From Euclidia mi (taxonomy: Eukaryota > Arthropoda > Insecta > Lepidoptera > Erebidae), in NCBI GenBank assembly GCA_944739405.2, contig OX123205.2, positions 38,770,475 through 38,834,474 on the forward strand: DNA of 64,000 bases. The letters run 5' to 3'. This document shows positions 41,735 through 51,739 of this stretch, one piece after another (position 1 is the first letter of the stretch; each line of letters starts with the position of its first letter). The notes below the pieces were generated by a model. It was not told the origin of the DNA, searched no databases, and worked only from the letters and a program-made list of their open reading frames with translations. Both the position numbers and the translations under genes were made by a program.

Positions 41735-42144
41735 ACATAGAATCACGCCTGTTTCCCGGAGGGGTAGGCAGAGACTACGGAACGCCATCTGCAACGATCC
41801 TGACATACCTCTCTTGCTCCATTCACACCCATCAAGTTTCTCATGCATGCTCTGTTTAGGGTACTTCTGACCTGTCCTTTTTTTAGGATGTCTCCAATCT
41901 GGTCAGAGAACGTCCGCCTAGGTCTTCCCCTTCGCCCTGTCCCGTTCAAACTTGCCTTGTATTTCTGCTTGGTCAATCTTTCGTCATCCATCCTCTCCAC
42001 GTGACCAAACCACCTTAGCATACCTTTATCGATGCTTGTCACTACATGTTTTTTATTATATTTATATTTTATGATTGTATGATAAACTCTAGGACAACGG
42101 ATACAATCATCATTGGCATCTCCTAAATTACGCCAGAATAGCAT
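41735..42144 (-). pseudogene. LINE-P, C-terminal 130 codons and 3' end
   Basis: Minus-strand frame with LRWFGHVERMDDERLTKQ, GRRGRPRRTFSDQIGD, ACMRNLMGVNGAREVC and a terminal SAYPSGKQA, the typical C-terminus of a family of insect non-LTR elements; clade not resolved. The last codons run into CCGGGAAACAGGCGTGATTC and a TATG-type tail. 5'-truncated; no reverse transcriptase. Other 3' ends: 28356-28520 (plus) and 46903-47042 (minus). It is the likely tail donor for SINE-A. Confidence 0.75.
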
Positions 42145-42154
42145 TGTGTGTCAA

Positions 42155-42305
42155 TAGACAGATTTGGCCTTCTAAGCCACGCTGGCCATATGGGCTGCTA
42201 TAGGGATTTGCTTCGCATATTTTCCTTAGCCGCCTCTTACCATTTACTATACCCTCGAAACGAAATGGTGTCGGGGCACATTGCGTTCTTATCCGACACC
42301 AAACG
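42155..42305 (-). repeat. SINE-E relic
   Basis: TAGCCGCCTCTTACCATTT and TTCTTATCCGACACCAAACG resemble SINE-E reversed. Confidence 0.45.
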
Positions 42306-42575
42306 TATACAAAGAAGATTTAATATCTAATTAACTTTTTGTATATATTTCAGAAGACGTTGATACATCTTCTTCTGTCTGTGGAGAAACGCATGGAGCA
42401 CCTATATGCAAACTGATGGCGATTTAGAATGTTTCATCGTTTAAGTGGATCCTTGGTTGGCAGATGAAGGAGTCTGGAGCCAAAGCATGGAGTCCCAGCC
42501 AGCAAACGGGCACGCTTGGTAATAATGAAAGTAGTAGGCCAAAAAATACCTGCACACTATATTACAAAGTGACCA
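42306..42575. other. No gene seen
   Basis: Unassigned. Confidence 0.35.
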
Positions 42576-42579
42576 GCAA

Positions 42580-42765
42580 ACTGAGTATGCAGTGACTCAA
42601 GTTCACATCCACGGCGCGACCACTGACTTTTCGATGTTAAGTTGTATTAAATTTTTAATTATTGCTTGCTCAATGGAGAAGGAAAGCATCCTTAGGCAAC
42701 CAGTAAGGTATACCCAATATGAAACCTGTTACATATTATAAACGAGGACGATGATGATAATTAAT
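42580..42765 (+). repeat. SINE-B2 relic
   Basis: GACTCAAGTTCACATCCACG, TGACTTTTCGATGTTAAG and TTATTGCTTGCTCAATGGAG, with a GATGATGATAA end after a deletion. Confidence 0.55.
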
Positions 42766-42946
42766 ATGTTAACACAAAAAAACATGAGGTTCAGGTGACA
42801 TGTATGTATGGATAAGGCTGAATGACAGTTTTAAATGGGCACTTATCTGGAAACAATACGCCTGTACAGTGAATCCAACGACCGACCAAGGGAACGAAAT
42901 AAAACCAAGCAAGAGACATTTATTAATTCAATCGCCGGTGCTATAT

Positions 42947-43319
42947 ACAGGGTGTCACAAGACCAAGCCGAAGTCTACTCGTTTTGGACATCATGCCAAG
43001 TCATACTAACCAAAAATAATACCTGGGAAACGATTTTTTTTTTTGAATTTTCAAATTTTTCAAACCGCATTTAAAAGTGCGCGTGTCAAATGCTCGAAAT
43101 ACCTACTTATCCATGGGGTTATAGGGCATCTAAAGAACATATTGGTGGGGTACATGCATCGATTTTGTACCTAATTAGAAAAATTCCATACTAACTTTGA
43201 GCCTCAATATCTCCTGAACCAGTAATTTCCCAGGTATGGTGCCAAAGTAAAAAATGGTCGTAGTGATTGGTACAACATGGGATTTCAGTTTTCGTTAAGG
43301 GTCTTTTTACACCCTGTAT
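42947..43319. mobile_element. MITE M2, copy 2
   Basis: Inverted ends ACAGGGTGTCACAAGACC and AGGGTCTTTTTACACCCTGT, flanked by TA on each side. About 373 bp, no ORF; contains TCCTGAACCAGTAATTTCCC. Confidence 0.85.
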
Positions 43320-43424
43320 ACTAGGCCCGGAAAACTTTGATAGCGCGATTCAGGATCGAGCAGCGCAATCTATTGAGTTATGATGGAACTATTCTAACAT
43401 TAAACAACGCCTGGTGTTGTTACT

Positions 43425-43590
43425 ACATAGTATAAAACAAAGTCTGTCTTCTGTTGGCTATCCCTAGGTATGCTTAAATCTTAAAAACTACGCAACGGAT
43501 TTTAATGCGGTTTTTTAGTAGATAGAATGATTCAAGAGGAAGTTTTATATGTATAATTGACGCGGGCGAAGCCGCTGGCGACATCTAGTT
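43425..43590 (+). mobile_element. Short non-autonomous Helitron H3
   Basis: Starts near ACTACATAGTATAAAACAAA, contains AAAACTACGCAACGGATTTT and ends GACGCGGGCGAAGCCGCTGG then CGACATCTAG followed by T. Hairpin plus CTAG. Another H3 piece is at 49925-50073. Confidence 0.7.
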
Positions 43591-43814
43591 GTTTAATAAA
43601 ACACGCTTGCATTTCTTTCAATGCTTCTAATTTTGGTTAAGCTGTAAAACATTTACAAGGCCAAAAATCTTATCAAGATTTATTTAGCCGTTACATTTTG
43701 CAAACTGAAGCTTTGCTTTTAATAAAATAAAGGACAATGAATCACAAAAAATCACTTATCCGTTAGTGTTCGGTCACAAAAACATGTAACAGTATATTTT
43801 AATAGTATTTTCAG

Positions 43815-43939
43815 ATTCAGTTGTCGAATGTACTAGACAAGCCCGTTCTACAAGTGTTTTTGTGGATGGTTATATATCTAAATTAGATTCCGAAGTTTTG
43901 GTACAAGCTATTGTCTGTGATATACAAGACATGTTGGAG
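43815..43939 (+). CDS. Candidate internal exon, gene unknown
   Basis: TATTTTCAG precedes 43815 and GTAATG follows 43939. The 125-nt segment is open in one frame (2 nt, then 41 codons) giving a mixed, protein-like composition including VFVDGYISKLDSE and AIVCDIQDMLE. It matches no repeat noticed here. Against it: the polypyrimidine tract is weak, the frame stays open only from about 43790 to 43980, and no neighbouring exon was found. It could be chance. Confidence 0.35.
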
Positions 43940-43979
43940 GTAATGTTTGGGAATTTTGTACCGTAGTTTTTTTGTGTAA

Positions 43980-44860
43980 GGGACAATCTTTATATATATA
44001 TTTCTTGTGTGCGTGTGTATGTCACTGAACTCCTCCTAAACGACTGGACCGTCTTTGATTATTTTTTTTTGTGTGTGTTCAAGGGGACTTGAGAATGGTT
44101 AAGATTCACAATGTAGTTCACTGGAAAATGTTTTTTAGTTAATTTTTAATTTGTAAGTAGTTGTTGATTTTGGAATGTCAAATCTATATTAATAATTTCG
44201 TCAAAGGGTACGGTAGACTCGATCGAAACCTTACCTGAATAATAAAACATAAAAAATAAAGATTTCGAGTCGACAACGTATATCCGCAAAATTCGGATTG
44301 TAGAGTATTTTGTTAAATTCTAATGTTTCTGACAGACAAATCGCAGTCGCCATATTGGCCACTCTAGCGAAACGTCACTGATATCGGATAGGGATAACAT
44401 TTTGAGTACTATACCATAGAGCATAGATATTTATATAGAGGCGCATTTCTTATGGGCCGCTCTGTAGACAAACTTTCTGTGACCCAAATTGCCGCCTGGC
44501 GGCGTGGCAGTCGCGCTGTGAGTCTGTGAGTGGTCTGTGAAAAACGTTCCTCCTGTGTATCTTAACTACGAGAGCAAGAGAGACGGAGAACGACGCCAGT
44601 GCCACCAACGGCGCCAACTACGAACTACAGTGATAACCGCCAACTCGTCACTTGAAATCGGCACACGAAATCCTTAAGAAATGCGCTTCTATTATGTAAA
44701 TCTGTATTCATTGGTACTACTAAAGTAGTTTGTATGTGTAAATACTTTTTGCAGTTATATTTTATCCACCCAATAAAGGAGATTTGTGTTAACCCGAACA
44801 TAGATGATATACTATAACTAGAGAATATACGTGAGCGAAGCCGCGGGCAAAAGCTAGTAT
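43980..44860 (+). mobile_element. Helitron H4, interrupted by MITE M1
   Basis: 5' part TATATATATTTCTTGTGTGC, GTATGTCACTGAACTCCTCC and GTACGGTAGACTCGATCGAA; 3' end GTGAGCGAAGCCGCGGGCAA then AAGCTAG followed by T at about 44856. M1 copy 4 lies between. Whether both halves are one element is inferred. Confidence 0.5.
44415..44713. mobile_element. MITE M1, copy 4
   Basis: Starts CATAGAGCATAGATATTTAT and ends GTAAATCTGTATTCATTG. Flanks GTACTAT (44406-44412) and GTACTAC (44714-44720) agree at 6 of 7 positions with two extra bases on the left, so the duplication is imperfect here. Confidence 0.8.
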
Positions 44861-44880
44861 ATTATAATTTTTTAGGCCTT

Positions 44881-45513
44881 CAAGTTGAGGTCCATATTTT
44901 TTTTTGTGTCGATTTGGAAAATCCTGATGGAGTCCCTCCGCCCTGGGGGGAAGAACGAAGGGGACTGTCAGACTCTTACTGACTAAAAACTAACCCGTGC
45001 TCCTCATGTACCCATGTGTCGGAGGGTAGGGTTTCACCGAAGCATACCTCGCTACCCCCGACAGGTATTGGCCCGCCAGATGGTCAGGCGGGCCCCGAAC
45101 AAAACCCTCTTGGCGGCGGATGAAGGTGTTGGGCTCCGCCGCCAAAACACCCAGCAGCCGCAGAGGATAGGGAGGACGGCAACGCAACACCGCATCTCCT
45201 CTTCCTCTGCGGCCCCACCGCGACGCAACAATGGTGTGCCCCCATTTGGTCGCGGGAGATAGGGCGCGCAGCAACGCAACACCGACACGCCTCTCCTCCC
45301 GCGACCGCGCCCGACTGCGAGGGACAGACAGAACTGTCCCCCGCACCCGCACTTTGGACGCATCCTACGCAGGCCTCACTCAAGCCCACGTGGAGCGTCT
45401 CCTCCCGGGATCCCGCTTAGTTTCACCGTGGGTGTACCTCAAACCCACGGTTACTGAGCCCTCCCACCACGACAAGGTGGAGATCCCACGGGGGGGAAGT
45501 TGAGGTCCATCAT
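44881..45513 (-). mobile_element. LDR copy 2: LINE-derived, polyadenylated, 14-bp TSD
   Basis: AAGTTGAGGTCCAT at 44881-44894 is repeated at 45500-45513. The 605-bp insert is on the minus strand: it begins CCCCCCCGTGGGATCTCCAC, is strongly GC-rich, and ends TTTTCCAAATCGACAC plus poly(A) (seen as ATTTTTTTTT on plus). Its first 120 bp or so match 29035-29160; the rest, including GATGGAGTCCCTCCGCCCTG, reads as LINE 3' sequence. Long overlapping open frames at 44990-45500 reflect GC bias, not genes. Confidence 0.75.
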
Positions 45514-45634
45514 GGCATATTGTTAGGTTATTGGGATGGTGGCAATCGCTATAGAACTCCACTGATTGCATAATATCAAGTGACATAGTGCCTATTTCAT
45601 AGGCAGTTTTAAAATACCTAAAAAAAAAATATTA

Positions 45635-45780
45635 TCGCTCGCTTAATGATGTACCCGGTAGATGGTAATAGGCTCGCCCCCTATTACATTGGGACCAAAA
45701 CATAACTGGCGAAATGTAGGTGTGTAATACACCTCTGCCTCCCCCTTCGGGGATAAAAAGGCGTGAAGTTATGTTATGTT
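45635..45780 (+). mobile_element. Chimeric SINE (SINE-B middle + SINE-A tail), truncated copy
   Basis: ATTATCGCTCGCTTAATGAT then GTACCCGGTAGATGGTAATA, CTATTACATTGGGACC, GGCGTGAAGTTATGTTATGT. Shares private differences with 47222-47480. Confidence 0.7.
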
Positions 45781-46045
45781 GAAATACCCTTTTATACAAA
45801 CGACTGGCATGATGATGAAAATAATTCAAATTCGAAGGCATTTAACTATATGTATTGTATTTAGGATACAGAGTAGCACTTTTAAAGGTTAAAACAAATA
45901 GATCCAGATTCGGATAGACAGGGTTAGGGCGGTTCTTTGTGGACAAAATTAGTTAAGGCGCTAAATTATTTATTATTTATGGCAACTACATTTACACATG
46001 CGAACCTACCTCCACACGACAAGCAAGAAATTTATTAAAAAAGTA
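45781..46045. other. No gene seen
   Basis: Unassigned AT-rich DNA. Confidence 0.35.
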
Positions 46046-46057
46046 TTTTCATGAATC

Positions 46058-46435
46058 ACTCATCATCATCCTCTTAGCGTTATCCCAGTTTCAATCTGGG
46101 GTCCGCTTACTAGTCTAACCGGATTTGGCTGAATATTAGCTTTTCCACGGAGCGACTGCCTGTCTGACCTCCGCAACCCGAAGGGATAGCGATATTCCAT
46201 GGTTTAGAACAGTGTCAGTTTATTGAGAAGGTAGGTACTGACACCCTGTAACGACTGTCAAAGATCTTCATGACAACCGGGACCGACGGCTTAACGTGCT
46301 CTCCGAGTCACCGGACAATTCAATACGCACATAACTCCGAAAAGTCATTGGTGCGTGCTGTGGATTCGAACCCGATACCCTCTGCATGGCAGTCTATTGG
46401 TATATCCACTAGGCTATCGCTGCCTTTTTCCTGAA
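46058..46435 (-). mobile_element. SINE-B1, full length, 11-bp TSD
   Basis: Minus copy of 378 bp; TTTCATGAATC at 46047-46057 and 46436-46446. Confidence 0.9.
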
Positions 46436-46807
46436 TTTCATGAATCTCTATTTTAAGCTTTTTATTAGGGTTTCAATGCAAAAATTCAGATGCTCCATAT
46501 CGTCCGCTAACATAAACTCATACAATTCTCGAACTCATACAATTACAACCTATAATCCTACAACTCGTGAAACAGGATAACATATTTTCTCTATCGCTTC
46601 TCCCACTACTGCACATGCCTATATACTTATGAATAAAAATGTTTAGTTGGTAACTACTCGTATTCGAAGTCAGTCGTCGTCACGCATGGCTTTTTTTAGT
46701 TCTAGCACATGTTTCTGATATGCACTCAGGATTAATTGTGTGACCTATTTATTGAGGTCGTTGGTACTAGGAATTATGTGGCAGATAACTTATATTAGTT
46801 ATAGTAC

Positions 46808-46895
46808 AAAGGCAACGATAGCCTAGTGGAGATACCAACAGACTGACATGCAGAGGGTATCGGGTTCGAATCCACGGCGCGCACCACTGACTTTA
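46808..46895 (+). repeat. SINE-B head, truncated
   Basis: ACGATAGCCTAGTGGAGATA and GGGTTCGAATCCACGGCGC, cut after CACTGACTTTA. Confidence 0.65.
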
Positions 46896-46902
46896 TACTA
46901 CA

Positions 46903-47042
46903 AACATAGACTCACGCCTGTTTCCCGGAGGGGTGGGCAGAGACTACGGTACGCCATTTGCAACGGTCTTGACATATCTCTCTTGCTTCATTCACTCCTA
47001 TCAGATTCCTCATGCATGCTCTTCTGTTCAGAGTACTTTATG
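46903..47042 (-). pseudogene. LINE-P 3' end
   Basis: Minus strand AGAGCATGCATGAGGAATCT through CCGGGAAACAGGCGTGAGTC, like 41735-42144. 5'-truncated. Confidence 0.65.
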
Positions 47043-47097
47043 CTAAAACCTTTATAACAGTCCTTAAGAGAGCTTTAACGGTCGAGGGCCCGTTTAT

Positions 47098-47695
47098 ACA
47101 GGGTGTCACAAGACCCATCACCAAGCCGAAGTCTACTCGTTGTGCAGATCATGCCGAGCCATACTAACCAAAAATAATACCTGGGAAATGATTATTTTTA
47201 AGTAGCACGTATTTTAAATCGCAATTAACGAGCGGTGTACGTAACGGACTGCCGAGACGATGGTCTCGAGTTCGATCCCCAGGTACCCCGGGCTTATACC
47301 TCTGACTTTTCGAAGTTATGTGTATTAAAAATGTTAATTATCGCTTGCTTAATAATGTGCCCGGTAGATGGCAATAGGCCCCCTATTACATTGGGACCTA
47401 AACATAACTGGCGAAATGTGGGTGTGTAATATACCTCTGCCTACCCCTTCGGGGATAAAAGGCGTGAAGTTATGTTATGTTAAGTGCGTGCGTGTAATGC
47501 TTGAAATACCATATAGAGGATACATATTGCCGGGGTCAATTTTGTGCCTAATTTGAAAATTGTATGATGACTTTGAGCCTCGATATCTCCTGAACCAGTA
47601 ACTTCCCAGGTATGGTGCCGAAGTAAAAAATGTTCGTAATGATTGGTACAATCTGGGATTTCAGTTTTCGTTAAGGGTCTTTTTACACCCTGTAT
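47098..47695. mobile_element. MITE M2, copy 3, interrupted by a chimeric SINE
   Basis: Ends ACAGGGTGTCACAAGACC and AGGGTCTTTTTACACCCTGT; about 260 bp longer than other M2 copies because of the SINE at 47222-47480. Confidence 0.8.
47222..47480 (+). mobile_element. Chimeric three-module SINE
   Basis: A tRNA-like head of its own (GCGGTGTACGTAACGGAC, GAGTTCGATCCCCAGG), then the SINE-B middle (TGACTTTTCGAAGTTATGTG, GTTAATTATCGCTTGC), then the SINE-A body and tail (ATGTGCCCGGTAGATGGC, CTACCCCTTCGGGGATAAAA, GTGAAGTTATGTTATGTT). Confidence 0.75.
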
Positions 47696-47934
47696 ATTAT
47701 GTATAGTGTGAGTTATAATCATGTCACATACAAGCTTCAAAATAAATCTAATACTTCCTGACTGGCAGTAGGTCATGGTATAATATTCATACGTTAAAGT
47801 GCCGAAACTGTGCCCTAACATGTAGAAACAAGGTCAACATTAGTACAATGGTACTTTCTTTTCAGGTTCTATACGGCGTTAATATAACGTCCATTTAGAC
47901 TATGTTTTTTAATTTTGTAACATTATTCATTCAA

Positions 47935-48145
47935 TTGCCTGGTCGGTCTCAAGGTAGCTTTAGTTTGATTCCTGGGTCGAGAGATAGATAGGGCCTGGTA
48001 GGGTGCCATGATGATGAAGTTATGTGCATATTAAGTTGTTAATCATCGCTTGCTCAACAATGAAGGAAAATAGCGGGGACTATGCCTCCCTTCTCACAGC
48101 GAGAAGGAGCCTGTGTCCAGCAATGGGACAGCAGTTTATGACAAA
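47935..48145 (+). repeat. SINE relics
   Basis: GCCTGGTCGGTCTCAAGG and TTTGATTCCTGGGTCG suggest a decayed SINE-A2 head; ATCATCGCTTGCTCAACAAT to CCAGCAATGGGACAG is a deleted SINE-B2. Confidence 0.45.
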
Positions 48146-48149
48146 CAAG

Positions 48150-49030
48150 AGTGATCATTATAAATAAATCATGCAATTGAGATGTAGCAAATCGCCACAA
48201 ACGGAAGTGGTCATCAAAACATTTTATTAAATCCAATGACATATTATAATATAGACGCGCCATACTCCCACAAAGCGGCTCTGAAAAACGGCTACAAATA
48301 CCAAATAATATCTTGTATGAATAAAGAAAGAGAAAGTAAATAAATACTACTATAGGGGACACCTGTCGTTAGAGAGAGATAATTTTAGTTGTTTTATTTT
48401 ATTCTTACAAACGAATTAGTGTTACGAAGCGTACTATGACCATGACAACACAGGTTCGCGCGTAACTAAACGGAATGGCGGCAATTGCCTTCATTTCAGT
48501 TTGCCATTTCAGTGTGCGGGCAATGCATCCATAGTTTTTATATATCTTTGATTAAATCTATGTTTGTAACCTTACAGCATTCATAGGTTAAAAATTATTT
48601 AGCAAAGACAAGATTAGGGTGACAAATATTCAAATGTGCAACCCTGATCTACAAAAACCAAATACGTTTTCATAAAGCTTTTCCATATCTAACCTTGAAA
48701 CTTTCCATATTCGCGTATATCTACTGAATAAACCTACTGCTAAATAATTTCTAAAGTCTGTAGTGGTAAATCAAAACTATATATAAAAGTGCGTAGATCG
48801 GTTTGTCCGTGACACGGATGAGGGCGAGATTTAGGCGGCGATAGGGTCGGTATTTAAGGAAACTGACCCAAGGCCCCGACGGGTCCTTGCGGGCGTCGAG
48901 CACGAATTTCGACCATTTTTATATTCTTAACTGTATTGTAAGAATTAGGTGTAGTGTGGTGTAATAGTCAGTTCGTTTTCAAGTGTTACGATGGCGGAGG
49001 TTTTCGCATTGGTCTAAAGATAGATGAATA
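48150..49030. other. No gene seen
   Basis: Unassigned. A TATATAAAAG string at about 48780 precedes GC-richer sequence; without an exon I do not call a promoter. Confidence 0.35.
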
Positions 49031-49034
49031 AAGG

Positions 49035-49352
49035 AAATAACCCAATCTATACATCTATACATATGAATACAATTGGAGTGTCTGTTTGTAATATTAAAAT
49101 AACCGCTTTTTAGTACCTAAATGCATATGGATGTATACACGGTACATATACCGAAATGTTTTTCTTTTTTAATTTTTGCCTATCTGTCTGTCTGTTTATT
49201 CTCGCTAATCACTGAAACGGCTGGACCGATTTTGACGGGACGTTCACTGGCGGATAGCTGATGTACCAAGGAGTAACTTAGGTAATAAATTAACCGGGTA
49301 CGCGAAGAAGTTTCCTCAGGACGCGGGTGAAACCGCGGGAAACAGCTTGTAT
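49035..49352 (+). mobile_element. Helitron H5
   Basis: Starts TCTATACATATGAATACAAT, contains AACGGCTGGACCGATTTTGA and ends ACGCGGGTGAAACCGCGGG then AAACAGCTTG followed by T; the terminal CTAG is mutated to CTTG. Confidence 0.65.
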
Positions 49353-49444
49353 CTTATATATTTTGTTACTTCTATTATAAATGCGAAAGTTTATGAGGAT
49401 GGATGATGTTTTTTCCCCACTATGAAAAAAAAACGTTATACGTT

Positions 49445-49800
49445 ATACCTATGTCACGGGATGTGAGCATACAACCAACGGACACAAATTACAGCTAGAC
49501 CCGAAAATGTATGGATCTCATTAAGAGTTGCCTCGTGAAGGGATCTAACCCACAATACTCTGCGCAGTGTCCAACAGCGAGGCGGCCGAAACAGCCCCTT
49601 AAACGCCCCTATCTGCGATGTGTGCGGCGCACACAAGAGCCAGGGTAAGAAACCTTGTGACGGATGAAATGCCAGCGTCAATTATTAAAATTACTTTCGA
49701 AAAAGTACTACAAAAAGGCGCTTCATAGATTTCGCACACATGCGCTGGATTGGGTCGGTGCGGCACTGCGCTTAAACCACCAGCCAATCGTGCAGTTGCT
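49445..49800 (-). mobile_element. SINE-C split by a small insertion
   Basis: SINE-C middle and head at 49450-49600 (GATCTAACCCACAATACTCT for the B box) and its first bases at 49770-49800. Between them 49602-49770 carries AACGCCCCTATCTGCGATGT and GCGCTTCATAGATTTCGCAC, partly inverted, probably a MITE. Confidence 0.5.
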
Positions 49801-49924
49801 CCTACTTCACTCCAAAACAACCTGATGATGAAACTTTGAAGCACATGGTCTATCTTCTGTCCTGATGATAGACTGATGTCATGGACGAACCCTCGGGCAT
49901 AAGCTCATGTACCATTTATTTATT

Positions 49925-50073
49925 TACGTCAATTACAAATTTAAACCTTCCTCTTGAATCATTCTATCTGTTAAAAAAAAACCGCATTAAAATCCGTTAC
50001 GTAGTTTTTAACATTTAAGCATACATAGGGACAGACAGACAGAAGACAGACTTTGTTTTATACTATGTAGTGA
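49925..50073 (-). mobile_element. Helitron H3, 5' part
   Basis: Minus strand starts TCACTACATAGTATAAAACA, the TC 5' end expected for Helitrons, and continues to AATGATTCAAGAGGAAGG. The hairpin/CTAG end is missing. Confidence 0.6.
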
Positions 50074-50139
50074 TTTTCGTTCTCTTTTCCGGGAAAATTC
50101 TAAACGGTTAATCGACGTCTCACGTTAATAGAAGGCTGG

Positions 50140-50290
50140 TTTATTCTTTGCTCAAAGAATCAGCATTGCCATCCAGCGTGGCAATGCTGCCAGTCTTTTG
50201 CGCACGTTACCCGATGACATTGAGGCGGACGCATTTTACGACGCCTAAACCGTGTAAATATTTTCACTTTTAAATTTCTTTTAATGGTTT
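50140..50290 (+). pseudogene. RLE-type LINE C-terminus, copy 2
   Basis: Encodes RISIAIQRGNAASLLRTL then a stop after FYDA, matching the last 34 codons of 26723-27373, plus some 3' UTR. Strong 5' truncation. Confidence 0.7.
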
Positions 50291-50298
50291 TTGTACAT

Positions 50299-50682
50299 AC
50301 AGGTTGTCACAAGACCCATCACCAAGCCGAAGCCGAAGTCTACTTGTTGTGGACATCATGCCAAGTCATACTAACCAAAAATAATACATGGGAAACGATT
50401 GCTTTTTTTGAGATTTCACATTTTTAAACCGCTGTTAAAAGCGCGCGCGTGCAATGCTCGAAATACCTACTTATCCATGGGGTCATAGGGCATCTAAAGA
50501 ACATATTGGCGGGGTAAATGCATCGATTTTGTACCTAATTAGAAAAATTCCATACTAACTTTGAGCCTCAATATCTCCTGAACCAGTAATTTCCCAGGTA
50601 TGGTGCCGAAGTAAAAAATGTTCGTAGTGATTGGTACAACATGGGATTTCAGTTTTCGTTAAGGGTCTTTTTACATCCTGTA
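50299..50682. mobile_element. MITE M2, copy 4
   Basis: Ends ACAGGTTGTCACAAGACC and GGGTCTTTTTACATCCTGT; a 6-bp duplication (AAGCCGAAGCCGAAG) near the left end. Confidence 0.85.
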
Positions 50683-50884
50683 TACTTATTTTCCCGGAAC
50701 TTCACGAGTGTCAGAATTCGGTGTGTTCTATAGTCACTGCTGCTGAACCAGACTATACATGATACAGTAGTGGGAATGAGGGCGGGACTGATCTCAAATA
50801 CAATACTATCCCTACAATCCTATTTTCATTGTTTCATTTGAATCACTGATCACTGCAGGTATGTTGCATCGCGAGTAAACATGG

Positions 50885-51735
50885 TTGTGTGTCTGAGAGT
50901 TCTCCATAATATTCTCGAAAGACATGTGAAGTCCGCCATCCCATGCTTTCTCGGCGTATTGGACGCGGGCCTGTCCTACTTAGGGTATGGGTATGTCTAA
51001 ATACACTATGCCGAAGTTATGCGATTGAAGTTCCGCGGGCGATTTTACGTTTGATGTACCTATTCGGCTGATATGACACGCCATAATAAGTGCCGAAATT
51101 ACGCTCGTGCTACGAACTATAACTACTAGAAAAGTTGCCGCTGAACTTACGCCCGACCGAAGATACTACCACAGTCAAATAGCTACTTAGCTAAGGCTGA
51201 TCGGCGAGTTAATAACCTAATCTTGCGTCGCGTCGTACCTACGCGCGGCACATCCCGTACTAAAGGGCGGGCCACACCGCCAACTGACGGACGGAGCGGG
51301 CGAAGCGGACGACATCGTTTCACCTCTTTTCATACTTGGGTTCACACCGTCAACTAACGAGCTAAGCTATTTCGGTGTGAACCCTAGTTTGGCTCGCCAA
51401 TATTTCGCGTAGTTTCCTTCGTTCGCTTCGCCCGCTCCGTCCATCAGCTGGCGGTGTGGCCTGCGCTTGAGGGCCGCGCTCGTCTATGAGAGTGTGCGTG
51501 AAAAGTCCGTGCGTACACGGGGCCGGCGACTCACGCATACATTCATACCAGCGGCGGCCGATTTGTATGAAGCTATCCTACTATTCTTTCTGTACTACAG
51601 TTACGCTGTACGCTATAGCGCAACGTAATTACGGTATAATGTGTCTTCAGTAATTCAAAGAACATTGCAGGCGTAATCATGGCATAATAATTTTTCTCAG
51701 AGTGACAAGAGGCCGGTGATCGACGATGGGACACT
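50885..51735 (+). mobile_element. SINE-B2 split by a large insertion
   Basis: GTCTGAGAGTTCTCCATAAT to about 50985, resuming at about 51695 with CTCAGAGTGACAAGAGGCCG. The insert has weakly similar inverted borders (ATACACTATGCCGAAGTTAT against the 51630 region). Confidence 0.5.
51264..51472. mobile_element. GC-rich foldback MITE
   Basis: GGGCCACACCGCCAACTGAC and GACGGAGCGGGCGAAGCG pair with CGCTTCGCCCGCTCCGTC and the GCTGGCGGTGTGGCC block; an inner GGGTTCACACCG / CGGTGTGAACCC stem lies at the centre. Confidence 0.75.
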
Positions 51736-51739
51736 TCAC

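Noticed and set aside
41743..42144. Host gene candidate (133 codons, low stop density)
   Set aside because: Its sequence pattern is a LINE C-terminus and its 3' end recurs at 28356-28520 and 46903-47042.
44990..45503. Several long overlapping open frames on both strands (up to 120 codons)
   Set aside because: They lie in one GC-rich retroposed insert with TSD and poly(A). Overlap on all frames reflects lack of AT-rich stop codons, and no domain is recognisable.
48775..48800. TATA-box promoter (TATATAAAAG)
   Set aside because: No initiator, exon or conserved element at the right distance; common by chance in AT-rich DNA.
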